DNA of 52,991 bases, from assembly GCA_016929415.1 (NCBI GenBank), contig JAFGIW010000153.1, positions 1 through 52,991 of the forward strand. Direction: 5' to 3'. The stretch comes from Chitinispirillaceae bacterium (GTDB lineage Bacteria; Fibrobacterota; Chitinivibrionia; Chitinivibrionales; Chitinispirillaceae). Below, piece after piece: positions 22,760-31,237 of the stretch. How positions within the stretch are numbered: the stretch's first letter is position 1; each line of letters opens with the position of its first letter. A program made the translations under genes and the position numbers. The notes under the pieces are model-generated. The model did no database searches. It was not told the origin of the DNA and worked only from the letters and a program-made list of their open reading frames with translations.

Positions 22760-25597
22760 TCAATTTTTCTTTTCTGCGCTCTTTCCCTTCGGCGCCTTCT
22801 GTGCAGCCCAGGCTTCCCATTTCGTTTTGTCCCTGCCGAAATCCCGCCCCGTCATCAGCCACAGGACATAGGCGGCGTTTGCCCGCACCGCGGTCGATTC
22901 GTCGTCGAGCGCGGCGACGAGCAGCGGCAGTTCGGTAAACCGCCTGATCGCCGCCTGTGCTTTTTCCCTCACCGTTTCGTTTTTATCTTTCAGCGCGGCG
23001 TACAGTGAAGGAATCGATCGTGAATCGCGCAGCATCCCCAATGCTTCCACGGCGGCGGCACGCACGTCGACGGTCCGGTCTTTGAGCGCATCGATGAGCG
23101 TGGTTGTGGCGCTGCCGTCTTTCATTTTCCCGAGCGCCCGTACCGCCTCGGCGCGGACGAAATTATCGTTGTCCCGGCACAGCTCTGCAAGCGCGGGTGT
23201 CGCTTCTGAGGCGCCGATGGCGCCCAGCGCCTCGGCGACCGACCGCCGGACCTGCCGGTTGTTGTCCTTTGTCAGTTTCGCGACCTGCTCGGCGGCAGTG
23301 CGGTCGCCGAGCTTTCCGCAGAGCTTCGCCGCGGCCGAACGCACGCCGGCATCGGGATCGTTGAGCGCCGCCAGAAGCCGCGGAAGCGACGAGGAAACCC
23401 GCAGGCTCCCCAATGCGGCCCGCCGCACCGAAGGATCGGGATCTTTCAGCGCTTCCTTTACCGCTTTTTCCGAGGACTCCAGAAAGCAGTTTCCCAGGCC
23501 GAAAACAGCATGCCTTCGCAGCAACGGATTGACGTTACCGAGCGCCTTCAGCAGTTCGTCCTCCCCCTGGGCTCCCAGTTGCGACAGCGCACGGGCGGAC
23601 TCAAGTCCCGGCGGCAGGGGAATATCTACTGTCAACGAATCGATCCAGACCGGAACGACGCTCCCGCTCTGCGCGGTATCCGACAACAGTTTCGCCGCCG
23701 CCGGTACGGCGGAAACTCCCCACGGCCCCATCGAACCGAGGTTTCGGGCCGCCCTGCTGCGGCTTTTCCAGTCAGCGGCGTTCCGCATGGAATCGGCGAG
23801 CATCGACGCGGTCATTCCCTGGGGAATTTCCGACAGCGGAAGCATCCGGAAAAGCGCATGCGTCACCGGATGTTTTTTTATCGGCCGGGCGGGGGGAGCG
23901 GCCGAAGCCCGACTCGGCGGCGGCAGTGAATCGGCGCCGGCCGATTTGACAAAACGATAAGGCTCCCCGTCGATCTCCCTGATCAGCCGTTTCAGTATTG
24001 AAATTGATGCCCCCTCTGATGAGAAGATGATGACGTGTTCCGTCTGTGACGAAATTTTTCCGATAAAAACCGTCCCGTCCATGAGAACGAGTTCCTGTTT
24101 GCCGTCGCTACGGCGTCTCCGGGATTCCCGGGCCGCAGCGGGAGCGGGAGCCATGGGCGGCGGCGGGACGACCGGCTGCCGGGCACGTGCCGAGGAGGCT
24201 GCAGGCGCGGCGCGGGAGGGCATCGGCAATGCCTCATTTTTTCGTCCGGAGGCCCCGGGCAGAGGTACGGGTGTTTTCAGGGCAAGCGGTGGTATGTGAT
24301 CAACGGCAGGGGAAGGGGGAGCGATGGCGGCGGTGGGTTGTCCGGCCTTCAGCGGGTCACCGTCTGTTGTTGTGGGGCGTGGCGACGATGCCGCCGTGGT
24401 CACGGGAACATCCGGAGCTGTTTGAAACTGCGGTTGCGAAGCGGCAGCAGGAACGCCGGTTTTCAGGTCGCCTGAAGGCGCTGGACCGGCGGCCGGTTTT
24501 TTTTCAACCTGTTTCAATCGCTCCACTACAAATGCCGGACGGGGCGCCGGTATGACCGTAAGTCCTCCCGACGCATCGGCCGCATCGGCAACAGGCGGGG
24601 GCGGTACGCTGCCCGTTTGAGCGGGCGGCGATGCTGCAGGCGGCGACGAGTCGCGGTTGTCAGGTTGCGTCGGCACATCGACGGACGGCGCATTCCCGGC
24701 AAACGAAACGACATTAACGCGAGGTTTCGGAAGGGGGAGCGCGGCCTGTAGGTTATCGGAAGCACGCTGCGGCGTCGTTTCCGTGGTAGGAACCGGCATG
24801 GTTACAACTGGTTGCGGCCGGACGTCAGCCGGTTCCTCTTTTTCAAAGGGCACTACTTCCGCTTTGATTCTTTTCGGTATGATCTGTGCGGGTGCGGCGG
24901 CGGACGCCGGCTGCGGCGCCGGTGAAGACGGCGCTGTGAGATTTTCCTTGGTTCGCGGCTTGACGGGGACGGCCGTTTTCTCATCCGCTGCTGCTGGAGC
25001 CTGACCGGTTGTACCGGATTTTGGCGCGGGAGCGGGTCGACCGCCTGAGGTCACCGGAGGTATGCCGGATTTTATCGTTTCCGATGCTGACCGGTTGCGG
25101 GGTTGCGGAGCAACCGCCGCTGCGGCGGGAGGTGGAGGCGGTGCCGTTCCATTGCTGTCGATTGCGGCAATCGTATTCTTGAAGACCGACAGCGGCGAAC
25201 CATTCGCCTCCAGAACAAGAACCCGTGCATTCTCACCGATGCGTTTTCCGCGTAGTACCGAGCCGTTTTTCAACGTCACTGACCACACGCGCAGGGGTGT
25301 TGAGGAATCTTTCTGTTTTTCCGAACCTGCCGATCGGTCCCGGGTTGTCGGCGCCAGCGGTTTTACGGATGGTTGAGGCGCTACTCTGGCGCCCGCATAG
25401 CGAATCCCGTCTTTTTTACTTACCAGTAATTTGTTGATTTTTACTTTCGAAGACCCCACCTGAAACATAAAAAATTCGCTGTTTTCCGAAAGAATGGTAC
25501 CCCTGCAAACGGTACCGTCTTTAAGTACAAGTTCAGTGCCGAAAGAGGGTAACAGAATGCAAAATATGGAAAGAATAACGGAAATGACTGTTTTCAT
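22760..25597 (-). CDS. Large exported HEAT-repeat protein with three small beta domains
   Basis: A 945-residue protein. The ATG at 25597 gives a good signal peptide (KTVISVILSIFCILLPSFG). Three copies of a 45-residue beta module follow the pattern L-K-D-G-T-V-x-x-G-x-I: ELVLKDGTVCRGTIL (about 22-68), WSVTLKNGSVLRGKRI (104-148) and ELVLMDGTVFIGKI (499-545). Copies 2 and 3 are separated by some 350 residues very rich in Pro, Ala, Gln and Thr, probably disordered. From about 590 to the end there are HEAT/PBS-lyase-type repeats (DPDPSVRRAALGSL, DNDNFVRAEAVRALGKM, DRTVDVRAAAVEALGML). It looks like a periplasmic scaffold; no catalytic motif is seen. The end is 26 bases from the convergent LtaS-like gene. 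Confidence 0.82.
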   Translation of the reverse strand: MKTVISVILSIFCILLPSFGTELVLKDGTVCRGTILSENSEFFMFQVGSSKVKINKLLVSKKDGIRYAGARVAPQPSVKPLAPTTRDRSAGSEKQKDSSTPLRVWSVTLKNGSVLRGKRIGENARVLVLEANGSPLSVFKNTIAAIDSNGTAPPPPPAAAAVAPQPRNRSASETIKSGIPPVTSGGRPAPAPKSGTTGQAPAAADEKTAVPVKPRTKENLTAPSSPAPQPASAAAPAQIIPKRIKAEVVPFEKEEPADVRPQPVVTMPVPTTETTPQRASDNLQAALPLPKPRVNVVSFAGNAPSVDVPTQPDNRDSSPPAASPPAQTGSVPPPPVADAADASGGLTVIPAPRPAFVVERLKQVEKKPAAGPAPSGDLKTGVPAAASQPQFQTAPDVPVTTAASSPRPTTTDGDPLKAGQPTAAIAPPSPAVDHIPPLALKTPVPLPGASGRKNEALPMPSRAAPAASSARARQPVVPPPPMAPAPAAARESRRRRSDGKQELVLMDGTVFIGKISSQTEHVIIFSSEGASISILKRLIREIDGEPYRFVKSAGADSLPPPSRASAAPPARPIKKHPVTHALFRMLPLSEIPQGMTASMLADSMRNAADWKSRSRAARNLGSMGPWGVSAVPAAAKLLSDTAQSGSVVPVWIDSLTVDIPLPPGLESARALSQLGAQGEDELLKALGNVNPLLRRHAVFGLGNCFLESSEKAVKEALKDPDPSVRRAALGSLRVSSSLPRLLAALNDPDAGVRSAAAKLCGKLGDRTAAEQVAKLTKDNNRQVRRSVAEALGAIGASEATPALAELCRDNDNFVRAEAVRALGKMKDGSATTTLIDALKDRTVDVRAAAVEALGMLRDSRSIPSLYAALKDKNETVREKAQAAIRRFTELPLLVAALDDESTAVRANAAYVLWLMTGRDFGRDKTKWEAWAAQKAPKGKSAEKKN

Positions 25598-25759
25598 TTT
25601 AAAGAAGCCCTTTTCATCGAAACGCAACAATTCTTTCCCTCCGGCGCAGAATGTGCCGTCTTTCCATAAAATACACCAAAATACACCGCACCGAGGGAAA
25701 AAACCGTTGGGCTGCAATCGGATCTGGAGACAGGGGTGACGGGCGGATGCTTGTGTCGA

Positions 25760-26296
25760 TCAATGGACCGGATTTTTTAATTTTCGCACCGCACCCGGAT
25801 GATGAAGCTCATGCTGCTTTCCCGTTTTCCCGTAATGGAGCAGTATCTCGTCGGTATGATACAACCTTCGCGCCAGTTCACGGGCGATATTGAGTATAAG
25901 GAGGGAAAAAAGGCCCTTGTCTTCATTAAAAAGGTTCATGAGTTCCTGGCGCGGCAGAACCATCAGCGTTGCGTCCTCGATCACGACGGCTGAAGCGCTG
26001 TGACTCTGAATACCGATGACCGATGCTTCGCCGATACAACTTCCCGGGCCGAATTCCATGATTTCAATCGGTTCCTCTTTGAGGTTCAGTACGATGGTCA
26101 CCAGCCCTCTGATAATTATCAAAATCTCGGTTGCGGGCGAACCCTCCTCAAGGATGACCTCGCCGATCCGCGCTTCGAAAAGCGAGCAGTTATTGCAGAC
26201 ATTCTGGAGCTCCTCATCGCTGAACCCGGAAAAGATAGTGACGTTTCCGAGCGTTTCGAGCACGTCGTTAATGGTGAATGTCGTACAGGGAGTCAT
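25760..26296 (-). CDS. Cyclic nucleotide-binding-fold protein without DNA-binding domain
   Basis: A 178-residue single-domain protein of the CRP/cNMP-binding fold: FSGFSDEELQNVCNNC, then ILEEGSPATEILIIIRGLV and MEFGPGSCIGEASVIG. In the phosphate-binding cassette the usual Arg-Ser/Thr-Ala is His-Ser-Ala (SHSASAVV), so canonical cAMP binding is doubtful. No helix-turn-helix follows; the C-terminus is a helical tail. It may bind another ligand or a protein partner. The ATG at 26296 has CGGAGG nine bases upstream. The ychF gene is divergent, with about 190 bases between. Confidence 0.85.
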   Translation of the reverse strand: MTPCTTFTINDVLETLGNVTIFSGFSDEELQNVCNNCSLFEARIGEVILEEGSPATEILIIIRGLVTIVLNLKEEPIEIMEFGPGSCIGEASVIGIQSHSASAVVIEDATLMVLPRQELMNLFNEDKGLFSLLILNIARELARRLYHTDEILLHYGKTGKQHELHHPGAVRKLKNPVH

Positions 26297-26488
26297 GACG
26301 GCATACCTCCGAAAGCCACGGTATCGGATACTGATTCAGTATACAATTTCCCGGCGGGTTGAGCAAGACCGGGACAAAAGATATTTTACCTATAAATTGA
26401 GCAGTTGAGATGGAAACGCTCTTTCAAGCGACTCGATGAACGATGATGAGGTGCAAAAAATCCCTGCCATCGGGTGCACAGGAGCCGT

Positions 26489-27586
26489 ATGGGACTTACC
26501 GCAGGACTCATCGGATTGCCCAACGTGGGCAAATCGACGATCTTCAATGCATTGACATGCGGAAATGCCGCCGTGGAGAACTACCCGTTCTGCACCATCG
26601 AGCCGAATCACGGGATCGCCGCCCTCCCCGACGGCCGGCTTGAGCGCATCGTCTGCCGCGTTCCCACCGGCCGCATCGTTCCCGCCTTTCTCGAAATGGT
26701 CGATATCGCCGGGCTGGTGCGGGGCGCTTCGAAGGGAGAAGGCCTGGGGAACCAGTTCCTCGGTCACGTCAAGGAGGTCGACGCGCTCGTCATGGTGGTG
26801 CGCTGTTTCGATGCGGGCGATGTCGTCCATGTCAACGGATCAATCGATGCGGTCAGGGATATCGAGATCATCGAAACGGAACTGATGCTCAAGGACCTCG
26901 AAACCGTCGAACGGTCGCTCACCCGCACCGCGAAGGCGGTAATGACCGGCGATAAAGAGCTTGTACGGAAAGCCGCCCTGCTCGAACGAGTGCTCGGCGG
27001 CCTGCAGCGCGGTGTTCCTGCCCGTCAATCAATCGCCGGCCCGGAAGAGCGCACACTCATCGCCGATCTGCACCTTTTAACCGTAAAACCGGTGCTCTAT
27101 GTCGCCAATGCGGGCGACGGCGACCGTTCGGCTGCGGAACTCGGGCGGCTCGAGGCGGTTGCCGCCCATGCCGCGCATAACGGCGGCATCGCCGTCACGA
27201 TCAGCGGCAGGATCGAATCGGAGATCATGCAGCTTCCCGGAGAGGAACGCGCCGAGTACTACGCCTCGCTCGGCATCGCCGAGAGCGGGCTCGCGGTCCT
27301 CGCCCGGTCGCTCTACCGCCTCCTCAACCTCCGTACCTTCTTCACCGTCAATGAAAAGGAACTGCATGCGTGGACGATCCTTCAGGGGAGTTCAGCCGTC
27401 GAGGCGGCGGCGGCGGTACATACCGATTTCGCGCATGGATTCGTCAGGGCCGACGTCTATTGCGTCGAGGAACTCGAACAGTACGGCTCCGAAGCGGCGC
27501 TTCGCGCCGCGGGAAAAATACGTTCCGAGGGACGGGAGTACGTCGTCAATGACGGCGACATCATGTTTTTCAAGGCAACGCCCTGA
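26489..27586 (+). CDS. ychF: Obg-like ATPase YchF
   Basis: A universally conserved cytoplasmic P-loop ATPase of the OBG family that associates with ribosomes and is linked to stress responses. The 365-residue protein starts MGLTAGLIGLPNVGKSTIF, with the Walker A in GLPNVGKST, then VDIAGLVRGASKGEGLGNQF (G3 with the Gly-rich switch). The usual NxDE-like specificity motif is NAGDGD. The C-terminal TGS domain has FFTVNEKELHAWTI and EYVVNDGDIMFFKA. AGGAG lies six bases before the ATG; a GTG 15 bases upstream is less likely. It is a single-copy housekeeping gene, unrelated in function to its neighbours. Confidence 0.95.
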   Translation: MGLTAGLIGLPNVGKSTIFNALTCGNAAVENYPFCTIEPNHGIAALPDGRLERIVCRVPTGRIVPAFLEMVDIAGLVRGASKGEGLGNQFLGHVKEVDALVMVVRCFDAGDVVHVNGSIDAVRDIEIIETELMLKDLETVERSLTRTAKAVMTGDKELVRKAALLERVLGGLQRGVPARQSIAGPEERTLIADLHLLTVKPVLYVANAGDGDRSAAELGRLEAVAAHAAHNGGIAVTISGRIESEIMQLPGEERAEYYASLGIAESGLAVLARSLYRLLNLRTFFTVNEKELHAWTILQGSSAVEAAAAVHTDFAHGFVRADVYCVEELEQYGSEAALRAAGKIRSEGREYVVNDGDIMFFKATP

Positions 27587-27774
27587 CAGGTACACCGTGA
27601 GATTGATGGCAGAATGAAGGAGTGGGGAGCGCGAGTGCCGGTAACGGGAAGCGGTGGTCGGAAGGAAGCGTCGATTTTTCGATGAAGCGTTCGGTTCAAC
27701 TATTCCTCAATCCTCCTGCGCACCAGCGGGTCTCTACGCCGTAGTGATAGCTTTGCAGCAGGGAAGATGACGAA

Positions 27775-29874
27775 ATGAAAAACCTCTTTTTCGCGTTCTG
27801 TCTCACCGGTGTGCTTTACGCGCAGTGGCAGCCGCTCGACTCGCTTTCTTCGATCTGCAGGGTGCCCGCGAAGAGCAGGGTCCACTTTGTCATCGATCGG
27901 AATTCCGGGATCATTACCGCCATTCCGTCACCTTCGACGCAGGCGCTTACCGCGAAAGCCCTGCAGGCAATCGCCCGTTCGCCCCGCTGGCTCGCCGTTG
28001 CGCTTGAAGACCGGTTCGCCGGTATGAGCGCCGCACGGCAGGATTCCTATGCCGCGACCATACTCGATGCTCGCGATCCGTATGTCGATGAGGTGGCGTT
28101 TACGATTGCACATCTTTCCGTCGAGGTCCTCAACAATAAAAGCTTTTATGCCGACATCATCACCGAAAATGCGCAGGGAGTCTATTGCGCCGATTCAGTA
28201 TTGGAATATGTGGAAATTATCGACAGCGGCAGCGCCGCAACCGGAGGCGATTACTATTCCACCACACGCTACCGGGTGAAAAAAGACGGTGCGACCGAAG
28301 CGTATACGCTGCCGAGGGACATCTACTACTGGTTTGTCGTCCACCCGAAACTGCAGGGGGAACTGCCGGCCTACATCAGTCCCGACGATCCGAATCCGAC
28401 CGCCCCCCCCGCCGGAAAATTCTGGCGGACCTTCTTCTGGTCGCATCGGGAAAACGGCTGCGGTTCGATAGAGGATACGATGAAGGGAATCACGTTCCTC
28501 TGGGCGAACAAAATCAACAGCCCCGCCGAAAACGGCGCACTCGGCCGGCTTTCACTCTGGTGCAACAGGGTGCTGCCCTGGGGGGGAGGAACGCCGCAAT
28601 ACCGGTGGCCCCAGCCGGTCTACATTTACAGTCAACACTGCGGGACCTGTTCCGAGCACTCCTGGTTCGCCAATGCCGCGGCGCGGACCGCGCTCATTCC
28701 GGTGACATTGACGAAGGCTCCCCGGTTCGACCATAAATGGAACGAATTTTTCTGCGGCCGCTGGATCGACTGGGAGCCGATCAACGGCTGGATCGATCGC
28801 ATCGACGAACCGTCGCATGCAAACGACTACTGGTCCGATCCCGCAAAATCACCGTTGAACGGCTGCTTCAACTGGCGGGGCGACGGCTATATCTGGGGAA
28901 CGACCGAGCGTTATTCACCGGTGTGCACGCTCTCGGTGTCGGTTGCCGATTCCAGGGGCGCACCAGTCGACGGCGCACGGATCACCATCGACGCCGACGG
29001 CGTTCCCGGCAACTTTTTAATGACCGGCTGGACGGGAAGCGACGGCCGATGTTGTTTTTTACTCGGCGACGAGGTTCCCTCTTTTACCGCAGCGGTAAAA
29101 AGCGCGCTTGGCGATGTCGCCCGGACAACCGTCATCAGCAATTCGCTCCCCGGCAAACGGTACGACTGGTCGCCGAAAGTCGCCGGCACGGTCAGCGCCA
29201 CGGAGGTGCGGCGGCAAATCATACCGCACGACTCCGCCGCCGGCGGGGAGTACCGAATCGTTTACACCGTCGACGCGCGCCGCGAGTTCGTCTACGGGAA
29301 ACATGAGTACTCGCTGTTCGGGTACTCGTTTCCCTGCACCTTTTCCGATGAACGGGGGACCGGCGCCTTAGATCTCCGTATCTGCGATTCCGTCAATTTT
29401 TCGGCATTTACGGCGGGAAAGCCGTTTGATGCGGCGGTCATCATGAAGAGCGCCGTTTCCGCCGACAGCTTCCTTACGCTCCCGCAAGGTAATGGACCTT
29501 GGTATCTCGTCCTCTCGGGCGAAACGAAAACAACCGTCACTTCAGTTGCGGAAGTAACGGTGCGGCTTCTGCGGCGGAACATGGCGGGCGGGGCGCTGCG
29601 GCGGCGGGAAAACGACGGCCGGACGCCATCGTTTTCGCTGCATGCGGCGGGTGCCCTGTTGTCAATCGATTATGCGCTGCCTGAAAAGGAACGGCTGATG
29701 GTGCGCCTCCATACCGCCCGCGGCGGACTGGTTGCCGTTCTGTGTGACGGAAAAGCCGGACGCACGGACGGCACGCTGCGGTTCGATCTGCACGGCATGA
29801 CGCCGGGAGTTTACTGCTGCAGGGTGAGTGCGGCGGGAGTCTCACGGTCGTCGCTTGTCTGTATTGTCAAATAA
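27775..29874 (+). CDS. Secreted transglutaminase-like protein with T9SS-type C-terminus
   Basis: A 699-residue protein with a short signal peptide (KNLFFAFCLTGVLYAQ). The centre is a transglutaminase-like core with a plausible triad: Cys292 in YSQHCGTCSEHSWFA, His320 in FDHKWNEFF and Asp332 in GRWIDWEPINGW. An Ig-like carboxypeptidase-regulatory domain follows (about 382-440; VSVADSRGAPVDGARITID). The last 80 residues look like a T9SS type A sorting domain (LSIDYALPEKERLMVRLH, GMTPGVYCCRVSAAG). Such proteins may act as peptidases or amidases at the surface. The catalytic reaction is not deducible here. It is a single gene, convergent with the glycosyltransferase downstream. Confidence 0.82.
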   Translation: MKNLFFAFCLTGVLYAQWQPLDSLSSICRVPAKSRVHFVIDRNSGIITAIPSPSTQALTAKALQAIARSPRWLAVALEDRFAGMSAARQDSYAATILDARDPYVDEVAFTIAHLSVEVLNNKSFYADIITENAQGVYCADSVLEYVEIIDSGSAATGGDYYSTTRYRVKKDGATEAYTLPRDIYYWFVVHPKLQGELPAYISPDDPNPTAPPAGKFWRTFFWSHRENGCGSIEDTMKGITFLWANKINSPAENGALGRLSLWCNRVLPWGGGTPQYRWPQPVYIYSQHCGTCSEHSWFANAAARTALIPVTLTKAPRFDHKWNEFFCGRWIDWEPINGWIDRIDEPSHANDYWSDPAKSPLNGCFNWRGDGYIWGTTERYSPVCTLSVSVADSRGAPVDGARITIDADGVPGNFLMTGWTGSDGRCCFLLGDEVPSFTAAVKSALGDVARTTVISNSLPGKRYDWSPKVAGTVSATEVRRQIIPHDSAAGGEYRIVYTVDARREFVYGKHEYSLFGYSFPCTFSDERGTGALDLRICDSVNFSAFTAGKPFDAAVIMKSAVSADSFLTLPQGNGPWYLVLSGETKTTVTSVAEVTVRLLRRNMAGGALRRRENDGRTPSFSLHAAGALLSIDYALPEKERLMVRLHTARGGLVAVLCDGKAGRTDGTLRFDLHGMTPGVYCCRVSAAGVSRSSLVCIVK

Positions 29875-29924
29875 TAGCACCCATGCGCGACTCCGTTCCC
29901 GTCGGACGGCGCCGCCTGCGGGGC

Positions 29925-31121
29925 CTATCGCGGGGATTTGAGCTCCTGCGAAATCACCCTGAACATTTCGGCAATACGGTGGTCGTAGGTATGGCGGGTG
30001 ACGACCTTCTTCAACCCCCGTTGCGCGATTGCCAGCCGTTCGTCCTCATGCGCAAGGTAGTAATCGACCAGCTCGATAAGCTCCTTCCTGCTCCTGAATA
30101 CGGCGATCTCCCGCGCAGGACCTGATGTTACGAAATATTCATACACCACCGGCTTTGCGCTGGTGATGAGAAAACCGCCGCTTGCGGGAACATCAAACGC
30201 CCGCTGGGTGAAACCGTTGCGGATCACCATGCGATTGATGTCGATCGTTATTTTCGCTCTCCGGTACACTGCGCACAGCGTATCGTAATATTTTACGGTG
30301 CCGAGCCGTCCGTCCGGCAGTTCCTGCAGCCACCCCTGCTCCCCGTAAACCCTGAACCCCGGGTACCTTTCGATAAGCGATCGGATCATCCGCTTGCGGC
30401 CGAAATACCCCGCCGCGTGCTTGGCGATGAAATAGGCCTTTTCAAAAGAGAGACCGTGCGGGAGCCTTATTTTCCCGACCTCCCGGGCGAGGTGCCCCTC
30501 CACGTCATGCTCCACGTTTTCATCATAGCGTTGTACCACCTCGCCAAGAAACGGTGCGAGGGTATCGATGAATTCCGGGGCGATCTTGAGAAAGCCGTCC
30601 ATCTGCTTCGTATACGAGTTGCCGACGAAGACGATGTCGTTATCCCACGTGTTCTCCCGTTGCGCCCCGGGATTGAACAATTCCAAATCGGTCGCCAGAG
30701 GCAGGAAATAGGCTTTATACCCGCGTTTCAGCATGGGCTTCACGTATCCTTTGTCCGAGACGAAATCGAACCGCAGGCGCGAGGGACGGTATTTTTTCAC
30801 CTTCATGATCCCCTCATAGAACGGGTCGTCCGCCGACCAGTTGACGTGCACTATTTTATTCCTGTCGAGATATTCCCACAGCACGCCGCCGGCGTCCATG
30901 CCCCACTCGTTGACGGTCACAAGTATCGAACAGCCCTGCTCTTCGAGCACGCGTGCCGCGGACTGCGCCTGCCCGCCGGAAGGGGACGGAACGATATCGA
31001 CGGCGACCACCCGCGCACCCGGAAGCCTGCGGAGTGCGGCAACGGTCTCGCGCTGGATCAGGTAATTCTGGTTGAAAAAAATAATGTTCGTTGAATCCTC
31101 CGATGTAATGCTGCCTTTCAC
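29925..31121 (-). CDS. CgeB-type glycosyltransferase
   Basis: A 398-residue GT-B glycosyltransferase of the CgeB/DUF3880 type. The N-terminal half has VTVNEWGMDAGGVL, HVNWSADDPFY and FLPLATDLELFNP; the C-terminal half has the nucleotide-sugar signature KITIDINRMVIRNGFTQRAF followed by DVPASGGFLIT. It may glycosylate spore or surface structures or protein; acceptor and sugar are unknown. The frame opens at a GTG (31121) without a ribosome-binding site, while GGAGG lies inside it and points to an AAC/ATT stretch, so the true start is uncertain (see findings). It is divergent from the GH172-like gene. Confidence 0.85.
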   Translation of the reverse strand: MKGSITSEDSTNIIFFNQNYLIQRETVAALRRLPGARVVAVDIVPSPSGGQAQSAARVLEEQGCSILVTVNEWGMDAGGVLWEYLDRNKIVHVNWSADDPFYEGIMKVKKYRPSRLRFDFVSDKGYVKPMLKRGYKAYFLPLATDLELFNPGAQRENTWDNDIVFVGNSYTKQMDGFLKIAPEFIDTLAPFLGEVVQRYDENVEHDVEGHLAREVGKIRLPHGLSFEKAYFIAKHAAGYFGRKRMIRSLIERYPGFRVYGEQGWLQELPDGRLGTVKYYDTLCAVYRRAKITIDINRMVIRNGFTQRAFDVPASGGFLITSAKPVVYEYFVTSGPAREIAVFRSRKELIELVDYYLAHEDERLAIAQRGLKKVVTRHTYDHRIAEMFRVISQELKSPR

Positions 31122-31237
31122 CCCGGGGAATGAGAATAATATATTTTTTCAGGCGGATGGTGTAGTGAAATCTGGGATTTTTGATTTTGCATCAGCCTCT
31201 TCCGTATCATCAATCGATAGGAAGGCAATTACCCCGT

